From an uncultured Lachnospiraceae bacterium (lineage in GTDB: Bacteria > Bacillota > Clostridia > Lachnospirales > Lachnospiraceae), in assembly GCA_947626915.1 (NCBI GenBank), contig CANQUA010000033.1, positions 1 to 36,658 on the forward strand: 36,658 nucleotides of DNA, given 5' to 3'. Numbering within the stretch: the stretch's first letter is position 1; each line of letters begins with the position of its first letter. The notes beneath the pieces were generated by a model. That model worked only from the letters and a program-made list of their open reading frames with translations. It was not told where the DNA came from and did not search any database. Position numbers and translations under genes: made by a program. Shown one piece after another: positions 1-8,730 of this stretch.

Positions 1-300
1 CTGGAGCAGGTGGAGCGCCTCTGCAAGCGCCTGCCGGGGCTGGACTGCGGTTCCTGCGGCGCGCCGACCTGCAAGGCCCTGGCGGAGGACATCGTCCGGG
101 GCGAGGCCAGCGAGCGGGACTGCATCTATTATCTGCGGGAGAATCTGCATAAATTGTCCCAGGAGGTATCGGTTCTGGCGGAGGATATGGCCGACGGGAC
201 CAGGAGCGGCCGCGAGGTGATGCCGGTGGTGAAGGATTATATCCAGCGGATCGCGGAGGAGATGGCGTTTCTGGACGATAAGGTCCAGGAAGGAAAATGA
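1..300 (+). CDS. [FeFe]-hydrogenase-like protein, C-terminal part
   Basis: The reading frame is open from the first base, so the 5' part lies outside the window and 99 codons remain. The visible tail carries a cysteine cluster, with C-G-S-C-G-A-P-T-C near its start and a further Cys about 18 residues later. This is the pattern of the small FeS domain (PF04060 type) that binds a [4Fe-4S] cluster. In Clostridia this domain ends a family of hydrogenase-large-subunit-like proteins encoded just before DRTGG and PHP genes, exactly the order seen here. The active-site H-cluster domain is not visible, so catalysis cannot be judged. Such proteins are often thought to be sensors or regulators rather than bulk hydrogenases. 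A helical, acidic tail follows the cluster. The gene is probably co-transcribed with the next two, with an 83-bp gap. Confidence 0.75.
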   Translation: MEQVERLCKRLPGLDCGSCGAPTCKALAEDIVRGEASERDCIYYLRENLHKLSQEVSVLAEDMADGTRSGREVMPVVKDYIQRIAEEMAFLDDKVQEGK

Positions 301-383
301 CCTGCGGCGGCGCGGGATTTTCCGGGGCGCTGCGGGAGCGGGAAACGTCCCGCCTGCAGAAAGACTGAATGGAGGAATGAATC

Positions 384-719
384 GTGACGGTTAAACAGCT
401 GATCGATAAAGAGATGTTTCATGTGATCAACGCCGGAGAGGAGACGGAGCGTGAGATCACGGGGGTATTTTGCTGTGATTTATTGAGCATTGCCATGGGA
501 AAAGCGCCGGCAGACAGCGCATGGGTGACGGTGATGGGCAATGTGAATACGATCGCGGTGGCGACGCTGGCGGACGTGGCCTGCGTGATCATCGCGGAGG
601 GCGCGGCCCTGGACGAGGTGGCCCGCGCCAGGGCGAAAGAGCAGGGCGTGACGGTTTTGACGACCGACCGGCCGATCTTTGAGTCCGCCCTGTCGGTTTA
701 CCGGGAGCTTCATGGCTGA
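384..719 (+). CDS. DRTGG domain protein
   Basis: A 111-residue stand-alone DRTGG-type domain. It starts at a GTG codon preceded by a GGAGGA ribosome binding site about 6 bases upstream. The fold is alternating beta/alpha, with a Gly-rich stretch around residues 36-58 and V-T-V-L-T-T-D near residue 90, typical of single-domain DRTGG proteins. Larger relatives occur in phosphotransacetylase and CBS proteins, where the domain is regulatory. The biochemical role of the short form is unknown. Its fixed position between the hydrogenase-like and PHP genes suggests all three act in one redox-linked process, which is inference. The stop codon lies inside the next gene, so translation is probably coupled. 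Confidence 0.75.
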   Translation: MTVKQLIDKEMFHVINAGEETEREITGVFCCDLLSIAMGKAPADSAWVTVMGNVNTIAVATLADVACVIIAEGAALDEVARARAKEQGVTVLTTDRPIFESALSVYRELHG

Positions 720-1428
720 ACTGTATTATGACCTGCACATCCACTCCTGCCTTTCCCCATGCGGAGACGACGACATGACGCCGGCCAACATCGCCGGTAT
801 GGCCATGCTGAAAGGGCTGGATGTGATCGCGCTGACGGACCACAATACCTGCCGCAACTGTCCGGCGCTTCTGGCGGCCGCCGCGGAGTACGGTCTGCTG
901 GCGATCCCGGGCATGGAGATCAATACCTCGGAGGAGGTCCATGCGGTCTGTCTGTTTGAGACGCTGGAGGCGGCGCTGGATTTTGATTCCTACGTTTACA
1001 AGCGGCTGATCCCGTTCCCGAACAATGAGGCGATCTTCGGGAAGCAGCAGATCTATGATACGCAGGACCAGGTCTGCGGGACGGAGCCGAACCTGCTGAT
1101 CAATGCGACGACGATCTCCTTTGACGAGCTGTGGCCCCTGGTGCGCAGCTACGGCGGCGTGATGTTCCCGGCCCATGTGGACAAATCGGCCAACAGCCTG
1201 ATCGCGAACCTGGGCTTCATCCCGCCGGACAGCCGGTTCACGACGGCGGAGGTCAAAGATCTGCGAAAGCTCCACAACCTGAAAAAAGAGAATCCCTATC
1301 TGGAAACCTGCAGGATCATCAGCGATTCCGACGCTCATTATCTGGAGCACATCAACGAGCCGGAACTGACGCTGCATGTGAAAGAAAAAAGCGTCCGCGG
1401 GGTGCTGGCGGCGCTTCTGGGAGAATGA
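712..1428 (+). CDS. PHP domain metal-dependent phosphoesterase
   Basis: A 238-residue PHP-domain protein. I chose the ATG at 712, which overlaps the DRTGG stop and has GGGAG just upstream, over the in-frame start at 679 because the PHP fold begins directly after it. Metal ligands are visible: His9 and His11 in D-L-H-I-H-S, Asp43-His44 in L-T-D-H-N, Glu in G-M-E-I-N, His in P-A-H-V-D, and the C-terminal D-S-D-A-H. PHP enzymes hydrolyse phosphate mono- or diesters using three bound metals. The true substrate of this subfamily is not known. It is the last gene of the hydrogenase/DRTGG group, and a strong terminator follows about 60 bases after the stop. Confidence 0.85.
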   Translation: MAELYYDLHIHSCLSPCGDDDMTPANIAGMAMLKGLDVIALTDHNTCRNCPALLAAAAEYGLLAIPGMEINTSEEVHAVCLFETLEAALDFDSYVYKRLIPFPNNEAIFGKQQIYDTQDQVCGTEPNLLINATTISFDELWPLVRSYGGVMFPAHVDKSANSLIANLGFIPPDSRFTTAEVKDLRKLHNLKKENPYLETCRIISDSDAHYLEHINEPELTLHVKEKSVRGVLAALLGE

Positions 1429-1486
1429 CGGGCACGGCGGACGATGAACCTGAAGATCGGCCGTTTTGGAGCCGGTATGGATTTTG

Positions 1487-1514
1487 GGGAACCGCGACGA
1501 CGCGGTTCCCTTTT
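1487..1514 (+). terminator. Rho-independent terminator of the hydrogenase/DRTGG/PHP operon
   Basis: A perfect 10-bp stem (GGGAACCGCG / CGCGGTTCCC) with an ACGA tetraloop is followed directly by TTTT. There is no matching U-tract on the other strand, so it serves rightward transcription and ends just before the convergent membrane-protein gene. Confidence 0.85.
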
Positions 1515-1531
1515 CAGTCCGGATTTACAGA

Positions 1532-2260
1532 TCACACCATCTTATACAGGAGAGTCGCCAGCCAGCCCAGTTTGCCGTATTCAAAATGGTCGCGGAGCTT
1601 CCAGAAGATCGCTCTCGTTATCAGGGTGATCGCCGCATCGATGACAAGACCGGCCAGAAACGCGGTCACGCCCGTCAGAAGCGGAGAAATCAGATTCATC
1701 GGGAACGTTGAGAAACTGACGCGATTCATCAGCTCGATCACATAGTTCCCCAGATAGGCATACGCAAAGCCGAATAAGCAAAACCGTATCCAGCAGGGAA
1801 GAGCGACCACCATAAGAGTTATCAACGTGATCGTTTCAAACGCGGAAGTCCCATCTCCCAGCTTAGGCCTGATAAGCTCGATAAAAACCGGCGTGATATG
1901 GTAGACCAGTACGGCTGTGGCATAGGAAAAAATAATATCGAAAAGATAATCGTTTACGAGCCGGTTCCCGTCCAGGTGGTGTTGTTCCATAAATGAATTT
2001 TTTACAAAAACCATGCACGAGTATACGGTAAACACAAAGAACATGATATAAATCATCTCTTCTACCGGAAGCTGGCCAAGCTCATACATGGACCAGTAAT
2101 CATAAAGAATCCATACCAGTTCCCCGATCCCGGAATAGATGATCTGTTCGAGATCGTTTACCTCGACGCCTTTCCATTGCCAGGGAGAATAAAAGAAACC
2201 GAGAATAAATGCGATGACAGCCGCCATGACCAGGGGGTATCTGTTGATAAATTTCCGCAT
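1532..2260 (-). CDS. uncharacterised multi-pass membrane protein
   Basis: A 242-residue hydrophobic protein that I do not recognise. It has an N-terminal membrane segment (about 10-25), further segments near 68-88, 105-130 and 140-170, and a hydrophobic C-terminal stretch around 195-215, giving about five or six helices. Pro, Trp and charged residues sit in the loops, and no catalytic or transport motif stands out. The start is the ATG at 2260, with AAAGGA about 9 bases upstream. It is a single gene that converges with the PHP operon, whose terminator lies between them. A likely promoter lies at about 2325-2352. Function is unknown. Confidence 0.6.
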   Translation of the reverse strand: MRKFINRYPLVMAAVIAFILGFFYSPWQWKGVEVNDLEQIIYSGIGELVWILYDYWSMYELGQLPVEEMIYIMFFVFTVYSCMVFVKNSFMEQHHLDGNRLVNDYLFDIIFSYATAVLVYHITPVFIELIRPKLGDGTSAFETITLITLMVVALPCWIRFCLFGFAYAYLGNYVIELMNRVSFSTFPMNLISPLLTGVTAFLAGLVIDAAITLITRAIFWKLRDHFEYGKLGWLATLLYKMV

Positions 2261-2324
2261 ATGGCAAATTCCTTTCGATCATTTGTACTTTTCCGCGAGC
2301 CGGCCTGTACCAAAAATCAGTTTT

Positions 2325-2352
2325 ACTATAGCACAGACCCGTGTGGATTTCC
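2325..2352 (-). promoter_or_regulatory. possible promoter for the membrane protein gene
   Basis: On the minus strand an extended -10 (TGC followed by TATAGT) lies about 65 bases before the start codon. The -35 match (TGGAAA, 17-base spacer) is weak, so confidence is low. Confidence 0.35.
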
Positions 2353-2422
2353 ATACCATAAAAAAAGAAATTTTTGGCCGGTTTGTGATAATTTTTAATG
2401 GAATCCTCCGTTTACTTAAATA

Positions 2423-2451
2423 TTGACAAAGCAATTTTCGTGAAATACAAT
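2423..2451 (+). promoter_or_regulatory. sigma-A type promoter for the MalY/PatB gene
   Basis: TTGACA at 2423-2428 and TACAAT at 2446-2451 are separated by exactly 17 bases. It lies about 85 bases upstream of the aminotransferase start in an AT-rich gap, and no operator was recognised. Confidence 0.8.
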
Positions 2452-2536
2452 AGAAACAGGTCGAAATAAGTCGAACGGCTGAGGACATTTTACAGCAGGG
2501 AACAGTACCATGGATCACAGCGGGAGGTATGGCATC

Positions 2537-3757
2537 ATGAAATACGATTTTACATCCATTATGGACCGCCGCGGCCGGGACGCCATCGCGGTGGACGCCC
2601 TGGGTACCGGCGGCAGCGCTCCGGATAAGCCGAAGGAGGGGTTTGACGCGATTCCCATGTGGATAGCGGACATGAATTTTGCGACTGTGCCGACGGTACA
2701 GAAGGCGATCATCGAGCGGGTGCGGCATCCGGCCTTCGGTTATTTCCGGCCGACAGAGGAATATTTTCATTCCATCATCCGCTGGCAGGAGAAACGTCAC
2801 GGAGTCACGGGACTGACCGAAGCGTGCATCGGCTATGAGAACGGCGTGCTGGGCGGCGTGGTGTCGGCGCTGACCGCGTTTGCGGCCCCGGGCGATGCAG
2901 TGCTGCTGCACAGCCCCACTTATATCGGCTTTACCAGCAGCATCACCAACAATGGCTACCGGATTGTCCATTCGCCGCTGAAAAAGGACGAAAACGGCGT
3001 CTGGCGCATGGACTTTGAGGATATGGACGCGAAGCTGAAGGCGGAGCACATTCATGTGGCGGTGTTCTGCAGCCCTCATAATCCCTGCGGCCGCGTCTGG
3101 GAACGGTGGGAACTGGAAAAGGCGATGGAGGTGTACCGCGCCAACGACTGCCTGGTGATCTCGGATGAGATATGGTCGGATATCATTCTGGAAGGCCATG
3201 AACATATTCCGACGCAGATGGTCAGCGAGGACGCCAGGAACCGCACGGTGGCCCTGTACGCTCCGAGCAAGACCTTCAATCTGGCCGGCCTGGTGGGAAG
3301 CTACCATATTATTTATAATCCGTATCTGCGGGACCGGGTGCGGGCCAAAAGCAGCAAGCCGCATTATAATGATATGAACGTGCTCTCGATGCACGCTCTG
3401 ATCGGCGCGTATAAGCCGGAAGGATATGAGTGGACGGACGAATTGTGCCAGGTGATCACCGGCAATGTGAATTATGCCTGTGATTTTATCGGAACGCATT
3501 TCGAGGGGGTAAAGGTGTCCAAACCGGAAGGAACTTACATGCTGTTTCTGGACTGTACGGAATGGTGCGAAAAGCACGGGAAGACCATCGGAGAGCTGGA
3601 GAAAGCCGGCTGGGATGTGGGCGTGGCCTGGCAGGACGGCCGGATGTTCCACGGGCCCTGCGCCATCCGGATGAATCTGGCGCTTCCGAGGAGCCGGGTG
3701 GAGGAAGCGTTTGAACGGCTGAGACGATATGTGTTCGGAGATGCCGCCGTCAGCTGA
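2537..3757 (+). CDS. MalY/PatB family PLP-dependent aminotransferase (cystathionine beta-lyase type)
   Basis: A 406-residue fold-type I PLP enzyme. The start at 2537 is preferred to the ATG at 2510 because GGGAGG lies 10 bases before it and family members begin with a similar M-K-Y-D-F stretch. Visible hallmarks are I-P-M-W-I-A-D-M near the N-terminus, C-S-P-H-N-P-C-G-R in the middle, I-S-D-E-I-W-S-D, and the Schiff-base lysine Lys245 in S-K-T-F-N-L-A-G. The family cleaves cystathionine or cysteine to pyruvate, ammonia and a thiol, and some members are mainly regulatory or act as aminotransferases. Length matches the family. It appears monocistronic, with a strong promoter upstream and a 125-bp gap to the next gene. 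The exact substrate is not evident. Confidence 0.9.
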   Translation: MKYDFTSIMDRRGRDAIAVDALGTGGSAPDKPKEGFDAIPMWIADMNFATVPTVQKAIIERVRHPAFGYFRPTEEYFHSIIRWQEKRHGVTGLTEACIGYENGVLGGVVSALTAFAAPGDAVLLHSPTYIGFTSSITNNGYRIVHSPLKKDENGVWRMDFEDMDAKLKAEHIHVAVFCSPHNPCGRVWERWELEKAMEVYRANDCLVISDEIWSDIILEGHEHIPTQMVSEDARNRTVALYAPSKTFNLAGLVGSYHIIYNPYLRDRVRAKSSKPHYNDMNVLSMHALIGAYKPEGYEWTDELCQVITGNVNYACDFIGTHFEGVKVSKPEGTYMLFLDCTEWCEKHGKTIGELEKAGWDVGVAWQDGRMFHGPCAIRMNLALPRSRVEEAFERLRRYVFGDAAVS

Positions 3758-3882
3758 GGGAACGGTTCCGGCCGGCAGTTTATGGGAGACGGGACCGGTT
3801 CCGGACAGCAGCCGGCCTGTTTTGCAGGTGCCTGCTTTGAGCGGACACAGGATAAAGTTTAAGAAATGCGGAGGGAGAAAAG

Positions 3883-4857
3883 ATGAAAAAGTGGACGATG
3901 GCGCTGCTGATTGCGGCGGTGACGGTGATTTCGGCGAATACGGCCTATGCCGCGGGCTGGGTTTTGGGCCAGGGCGGCTGGTGGTTTGCGACGAAGAATG
4001 ACGGGAGCGCATGGCTGGCGGACGGCTGGTACTGGCTGGACGGAAACGGGGACAACCTGGCGGAATGTTACTATCTGGATGAGAACGGTTACCTGCTGAC
4101 CGATACGGTGACACCGGACGGATGTACCGTGAACGGGGACGGCGCCTGGACCGAGAAGGGCCAGACGCGGGTTCGGTACGCATGGGATGTTCCTTCCTAT
4201 TTTGAGGAAGAACCGGAGGAAGAGGAGCCGGCCGGCCGCGTGATCGATCCCGACAAGCCGATGGTGGCGCTGACCTTTGACGACGGCCCCTATGCGAAAG
4301 TGGGGAATCAGATCATGGACTGCCTGGCGAAATACGGCGGGAAAGCGACGTTTTTCGTGGTAGGGGACCGGTGCGCGAGTTATCAGACGGAGATGAAGCG
4401 CATGGCGGAGGAAGGACACGAGATCGCCACCCATACCTATGAGCACAAATATCTGGACAAATTAAACGCCGCGCAGATCCGGGAGCAGATCGATAAGGGC
4501 GTGGAGGCCATCGTGAAATACACCGGCGTCGAGCCTACGCTGGCGCGTCTGCCCGGCGGGCGGAAGAACGATACCGTGCTGGCGAATGTGGCTTATCCGA
4601 TGATCCAGTGGAACATCGATACCAGAGACTGGGAAACCAAGAATACGGAAAAAACGGTGCGCGCCGTTCTGGATTACGTGAAAGACGGGGATATCGTCCT
4701 GATGCATGAGTTTTACACCTCTACCGGCAACGCGGTGGAGCAGATCGTGCCGGAGCTGGTCGCCAGAGGCTATCAGCTGGTGACCGTCAGCGAGATGGCC
4801 CAGGCGCGGGGCGTACAGCTGCAGGCGGGTCAGCTTTATTACAGCTTCCGTCCGTGA
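3883..4857 (+). CDS. secreted polysaccharide deacetylase with N-terminal wall-binding-like repeats
   Basis: A 324-residue protein. Residues 1-23 form a signal peptide ending A-Y-A-A. Residues 24-90 are rich in Trp, Gly and Tyr (G-W-Y-W-L-D-G-N-G and Y-Y-L-D-E-N-G-Y), like choline-binding or cell-wall-binding repeats. An acidic Glu-rich linker covers about 107-118. The NodB homology domain runs from about 128 to the end. It shows T-F-D-D-G-P (131-136, Asp133 base, Asp134 metal), H-T-Y-E-H with metal His184 and His188, R-L-P-G-G and D-I-V-L-M-H-E. These are the marks of an active carbohydrate esterase 4 that removes acetyl groups from peptidoglycan or other acetylated glycans outside the cell. 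GGAGGG lies just before the start, and a terminator follows at 5010-5054. Confidence 0.9.
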   Translation: MKKWTMALLIAAVTVISANTAYAAGWVLGQGGWWFATKNDGSAWLADGWYWLDGNGDNLAECYYLDENGYLLTDTVTPDGCTVNGDGAWTEKGQTRVRYAWDVPSYFEEEPEEEEPAGRVIDPDKPMVALTFDDGPYAKVGNQIMDCLAKYGGKATFFVVGDRCASYQTEMKRMAEEGHEIATHTYEHKYLDKLNAAQIREQIDKGVEAIVKYTGVEPTLARLPGGRKNDTVLANVAYPMIQWNIDTRDWETKNTEKTVRAVLDYVKDGDIVLMHEFYTSTGNAVEQIVPELVARGYQLVTVSEMAQARGVQLQAGQLYYSFRP

Positions 4858-5009
4858 CGGGGGCGTCGGTGATATTCCGGCAAAACCGGCGCTGCCGTGG
4901 CATAGAAGAGGGCAAATACTGCCGCGGAGCGGCGGACCGGCTGTAAAACAGGACTGCGGCGACGGCCCGGTTACGGCGTCTGCCGGACAGGAATGGGGCA
5001 GCAGAGAGT

Positions 5010-5054
5010 GCGGAACCAAGGCTTTGGAAATCAGGCCTTGTTCCGCGCTTTTTT
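5010..5054 (+). terminator. Rho-independent terminator after the deacetylase
   Basis: GCGGAACCAAGGC and GCCTTGTTCCGC form a 12-bp stem with one bulged C and an 11-base loop, followed by GC and a run of six T. It sits 150 bases after the deacetylase stop. Confidence 0.75.
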
Positions 5055-5415
5055 GTTATGGCGAGGGGGCCGGCCGCTCCGCCCATTGCCGGAAAATTTC
5101 CGCAGCGCCTGCAGGAGCAGGAAAGCAAAGAAAATCACCGGCGCGGCTGCGGCGAAAGCGTGCGGCAGGCACTCTCTCCATTCCGCTGCCGTGCGGTGAT
5201 TTACGAAAAAGCCCAGCAGATACCGTGACAGGGGGCGGTGCCGCGGAAAGGCAGGGCTTTCTGCGGCATCGTGGGCAGCCCGCCGCGCAGCCCCTTTGCC
5301 GGCCCGTTTGCAGACATCGAGGGCGGCACTGCGGCGCCGTGCTCAGCCCGCCGCGCAGTTCCGGCTAAACGGCGGGGGAGCAGCGGCGGCTGTAAAAAAT
5401 GGCTCCGGAACCGTC
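5055..5415. other. GC-rich intergenic region, no gene seen
   Basis: About 360 bases between converging genes. Short open frames exist on several frames, but none has a ribosome binding site or a recognisable product. A 15-base direct repeat (CAGCCCGCCGCGCAG) occurs near 5276 and 5345. A weak GGTTCC/GGAGCC hairpin followed by a T-run on the minus strand near 5385-5415 might end the leftward operon. Confidence 0.4.
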
Positions 5416-6837
5416 CTAAAGCTCCAGATATTCAAACCCCATGAGACCGGCGAAGGCCGCCAGCTCCCTGCGCCAGTCGCCGCCCGCCAGCGCATAATGC
5501 TGCGTCACGCCGAACCGCATGAGGCGTTCAAACAGCTGCCCGGCCGGCAGATCGGAACGCAGGATCCCGTGGGAATATCCCGCCAGGAAATAATCGCATT
5601 CCAGAGCTTCCACAACCGTAGCCGCCATTTTAAACGACCCGCCGCTTTGGGAGATGTGCAGCATGGTCTTTTGCCCGGGTCCGATGAGGTGCCAGGCGAA
5701 CGGCGCTCCGGCATATTTGTAGGAGGATTTGGCAAAACGGGTGTCCAGGGATATCCTGGTTTTCCCGTTCGGGACCGTATAGTCCTGGGGCCCCGCGTGT
5801 CCGACAGCGAACGTATTGTCCTGCGGATGGATGTAGAAGGGCTCGATGAAATTGACGCGTGCGCCGGACAGCTTCCCAAGCAGCCAGCAGGCCAGCCCGC
5901 AGCCGATATCGCCTTCCGGTACGACCATTACATCATCGGCGCCGGGACAGGGGCAGAACCCTGGTCTTAGACCGATCCGGGTCAGCAGCGAGACATCGAC
6001 GTCGTTCAGGACCAGAAGCTCGGCCCCCGCTTTGCGGGCCAGGCTTTCCAGGGCCAGCGAAGCCGCGATGGAAGCGTACATTTTGTCCATCTGCAGGTCA
6101 TCGTCGTGCGGGTATGACGCCAGGAGCCTGGCGGCGGCTGATTCTACGGTTTCCGCAGGGATGGCCGCGATCTCGTCTTCCAGCGAAGAAACCGAGAGGA
6201 AGCGCAGTTCGGGTCCGGCGTTCATGAAGAGCGAATAAGGGTCGACATAGGTGGCCCACATGACCTCGTTGTAGGAGGGCAGCAGGGCGAACACCGTATC
6301 CTTCAGCTGGGAACGGGCGGCGGCGCAGAGGGCGAAGCTTTTGGCTTTGGCCAGAACCTGGTCCAGCTCTCCGGTCACGATCCCGGTCATGGGGCGCCCA
6401 AAGCGGGCGATGGAACCGGAGCCCTCCAGGCTTCCCACCAGTCCTCCTTTGCTGAGAAATTCAACAAAGCGGTCTTCCGTAAACGAATCTGAGAAACCCG
6501 GCGTGTCCTCGGCGATACAGGCAAATAAAACAGGAACGGGAGGCATATCCCGCAGAAAACGGATCCACGCGTAATCGTCCGACCAGGACAGGAACATGGC
6601 GAACACCATATCTACCTGGGCGGCGGTAAACTCACGTATGGCGTTTTTTACCTCCTGGCGCGTGTAAACGACGCCGGGGAAAACGGTTTCCGCGAAATCC
6701 AGACGCTGGCGGAGTTTGTCCGCCGCCTGTTCCTTCCGCTCCCGGAAATAGCCCTGCTCCGTGCCTTCTCCCAGGTCGCGGAAGCGAGGGGTGGAGATCA
6801 GCAGCAGGCCGATCACGGCCTTTTTCAATGCTTTCAT
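5416..6837 (-). CDS. L-fucose/L-arabinose isomerase family protein
   Basis: A 473-residue protein resembling the ketol-isomerase superfamily that interconverts aldoses and ketoses with a bound divalent metal. The N-terminal half has alternating beta/alpha units. The C-terminal part has V-P-E-G-D-I-G-C-G and G-H-A-G-P-Q-D-Y, the region that supplies metal-binding Glu and His in fucose and arabinose isomerases. Length fits (about 470-490). The start is ATG with AAAGGA upstream. It is the last gene of the leftward operon (43 bp after the MurR/RpiR gene) and so should act on the sugar released by the locus. Which sugar cannot be read from sequence. Many family members annotated this way are untested. 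Confidence 0.75.
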   Translation of the reverse strand: MKALKKAVIGLLLISTPRFRDLGEGTEQGYFRERKEQAADKLRQRLDFAETVFPGVVYTRQEVKNAIREFTAAQVDMVFAMFLSWSDDYAWIRFLRDMPPVPVLFACIAEDTPGFSDSFTEDRFVEFLSKGGLVGSLEGSGSIARFGRPMTGIVTGELDQVLAKAKSFALCAAARSQLKDTVFALLPSYNEVMWATYVDPYSLFMNAGPELRFLSVSSLEDEIAAIPAETVESAAARLLASYPHDDDLQMDKMYASIAASLALESLARKAGAELLVLNDVDVSLLTRIGLRPGFCPCPGADDVMVVPEGDIGCGLACWLLGKLSGARVNFIEPFYIHPQDNTFAVGHAGPQDYTVPNGKTRISLDTRFAKSSYKYAGAPFAWHLIGPGQKTMLHISQSGGSFKMAATVVEALECDYFLAGYSHGILRSDLPAGQLFERLMRFGVTQHYALAGGDWRRELAAFAGLMGFEYLEL

Positions 6838-6879
6838 AAAACAGTCCTTTCGTCTGTAGGTTGTAGGTGGTTCAGAAAA

Positions 6880-7746
6880 TTATTCCGTGCAAAACTGAGA
6901 ATGCTTTTTGATCGTAGCCAGCCGCGTCTTATCCAGATAGGTCTTGACATTGTCATACTCACGGCTCGTGACCGCGGTATATAAAACGTCGATGACGGCC
7001 AGCTGACCGATCCGGGAGCCCATGGGGCCGCTTCGCACCAGAGTCTCCGCCGACGAGGAGTAGAGGCAGATGTCCGCCATTTTGGCCAGCTGGTTTTTGG
7101 AATATTTTGTAAGGCTGATCAAGGTTGCCTTTGACTGCTTTGCCACCTCGGCGGTTTCCAGAATATCCTTCGTATTGCCGGAATAGGAGATCAGTACGGC
7201 CACGTCCTCTGGATTCAGCATGGAAGCGTTCAGCAGCTGCTGGTGGGGATCCGAGGAGGACATGGAAATTTTATTGATGCGGACGAATTTATTGCATGCG
7301 TCCAGAGCTACAGCGCCGGACGCTGCCAGCCCGTAGAAATCAATGCGCTTGGCCTTGAGGATGGCGGCTACGGCGAGTTCCAGCTGATCGATTTTCAGCA
7401 CGGACATCGTGTTTTCGATCGCGCGTATGTCGCTGGCGAACACGGTGTTGACGATTTTGTCGAGGGAATCCCCCGGGTGCATGTCCGTGTAATCGGCCGG
7501 AACGACGGAGGGAGGCTGGATCAGATCGACGGACAGTTCGCGGCAGAGATCCTTATAGCCGGTATATCCCGCCGATTTGCAGAGCCGGACGACGGTAGAG
7601 ATGCTGGTGCCGCAGGTAACGGCCAGATCGCCGATGGACATCTGCACGACCTCCGACGGATAATCAATAATGAATTGCGCTACGTTTTGTTCTTTTGATG
7701 TCAGCGAATCAAGTAACTCTTTTAGTTTAAACCGGCAGCCTGCCAT
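6880..7746 (-). CDS. MurR/RpiR family transcriptional regulator
   Basis: A 288-residue regulator. Residues 1-77 form the RpiR-type helix-turn-helix, with S-I-G-D-L-A-V-T-C-G-T-S-I-S-T-V-V-R-L-C as the recognition region. Residues about 110-250 form a SIS sugar-phosphate-binding domain, including A-V-L-I-S-Y-S-G-N-T-K-D-I. Such regulators sense phosphosugars and usually control the operon they sit in. GGAGGAGG lies just upstream of the ATG. It sits between the ROK kinase and isomerase genes, so it most likely controls this leftward operon and perhaps the divergent transporter operon. A perfect 16-bp palindrome at 10675-10690 by the operon promoter is a candidate binding site. Confidence 0.9.
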   Translation of the reverse strand: MAGCRFKLKELLDSLTSKEQNVAQFIIDYPSEVVQMSIGDLAVTCGTSISTVVRLCKSAGYTGYKDLCRELSVDLIQPPSVVPADYTDMHPGDSLDKIVNTVFASDIRAIENTMSVLKIDQLELAVAAILKAKRIDFYGLAASGAVALDACNKFVRINKISMSSSDPHQQLLNASMLNPEDVAVLISYSGNTKDILETAEVAKQSKATLISLTKYSKNQLAKMADICLYSSSAETLVRSGPMGSRIGQLAVIDVLYTAVTSREYDNVKTYLDKTRLATIKKHSQFCTE

Positions 7747-7818
7747 ATAGCTTAACCTCCTCCAGATAAGTAGTAAAAATCATTTTTTCCATTATACCAA
7801 AAAATGGAAAAAAGAAAA

Positions 7819-8730
7819 TCAGAAAAATTGGTATTCTGCCGCCCCAAGAAGTGCTAAATGATCCAAATTGTCTGTCGGTAAAATGACAGCAGGCGTGCCG
7901 GCCAGCCCGGCTGTCAGGGAAGGGAGAAACAGATCGGCGGACTTGGAAATGGCGCCCCCTAAAAGCAGAAGTTCAAACCCCTGTTCAAGGATAATGGGGC
8001 GCAGGATATCCGCCAGGCATTCGCCTGTTTCCAGAAACACCTGACGTGCGGATGGATCGCCTTTTGCGGCAAGCTGCGCGATATCTTTTACGTCCAATGG
8101 CGGCGCGTCCTGTCCGCTTTCCGGCCGGCGCAGTTCCTGATAGCGCTTTAGGATCCCCCGCCTGGAGACATAGTCCTCGGCGATTCCGCCGCGGAAGGGT
8201 CTCCGGTAAATGCTGATCCCCGGCCCGCCCGAATCATTCAGCAGAACGGAACCGTCGATCATGGAGGCGAAGCCCAGTCCGGTGCCGATGATCACCGCGC
8301 AGATACGCCTCCGGGGAAAGTGAGGAGAAAACCCCAGAGACGAAACCGCGCCGAGAAGAAATGCGGTGGAATCATGAAGGAAACCGACAGGGAGTTCTGC
8401 TCCCAGGCCATCCCAAATCCATGGCCGCATGCTTTCTCCGTAAACAGACTGGTACTTATGCGTCATCAGGCACCGGCCGCCGGCGTAGTCGAAAGGTCCC
8501 GGAATGCAGACGGAGACCCGGCGGATGGCCGCGGACCGTTCCGAAGCCATCCGTCCGGCAGTCTGACTCAGGCGGCGGTAAGAATCCTGAATTTCCTCTT
8601 TACTGCCGTCTGAGCGGACCGGGATGCTGAAAAATGAACCCTCCAGTACAGAATGTTCCCGCACCAGAGCCGCTTTCAGAGAAGTCCCTCCGGCGTCGAC
8701 GGCCAGAATGCAGGAATCAGAGCTCGTCAT
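7819..8730 (-). CDS. ROK family sugar kinase-like protein
   Basis: A 303-residue protein with the ROK ATPase fold. D-A-G-G-T-S-L-K at the N-terminus is the phosphate-1 loop, C-I-P-G-P-F-D the ROK signature region, I-I-G-T-G-L-G-F the phosphate-2 loop, and L-L-L-G-G-A-I-S the C-terminal adenosine region. It most likely phosphorylates a hexose or related sugar. The CXCGXXGC zinc motif of many ROK proteins is absent, and the H-D-S-T-A position holds the expected catalytic Asp. The ATG at 8730 lies inside the end of the upstream isomerase gene, so the two are translationally coupled. A TTG six bases earlier (8736) is an alternative start. Confidence 0.8.
   Translation of the reverse strand: MTSSDSCILAVDAGGTSLKAALVREHSVLEGSFFSIPVRSDGSKEEIQDSYRRLSQTAGRMASERSAAIRRVSVCIPGPFDYAGGRCLMTHKYQSVYGESMRPWIWDGLGAELPVGFLHDSTAFLLGAVSSLGFSPHFPRRRICAVIIGTGLGFASMIDGSVLLNDSGGPGISIYRRPFRGGIAEDYVSRRGILKRYQELRRPESGQDAPPLDVKDIAQLAAKGDPSARQVFLETGECLADILRPIILEQGFELLLLGGAISKSADLFLPSLTAGLAGTPAVILPTDNLDHLALLGAAEYQFF

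Noticed and set aside
2279-4183. 634-codon open frame on the minus strand
   Set aside because: It lies antisense to the MalY/PatB and deacetylase genes, is rich in Arg, Pro and His, and has no ribosome binding site; it reflects GC-rich third codon positions.
4858-5415. Small proteins in the GC-rich gap
   Set aside because: The short frames overlap each other, lack ribosome binding sites and cross the terminator.
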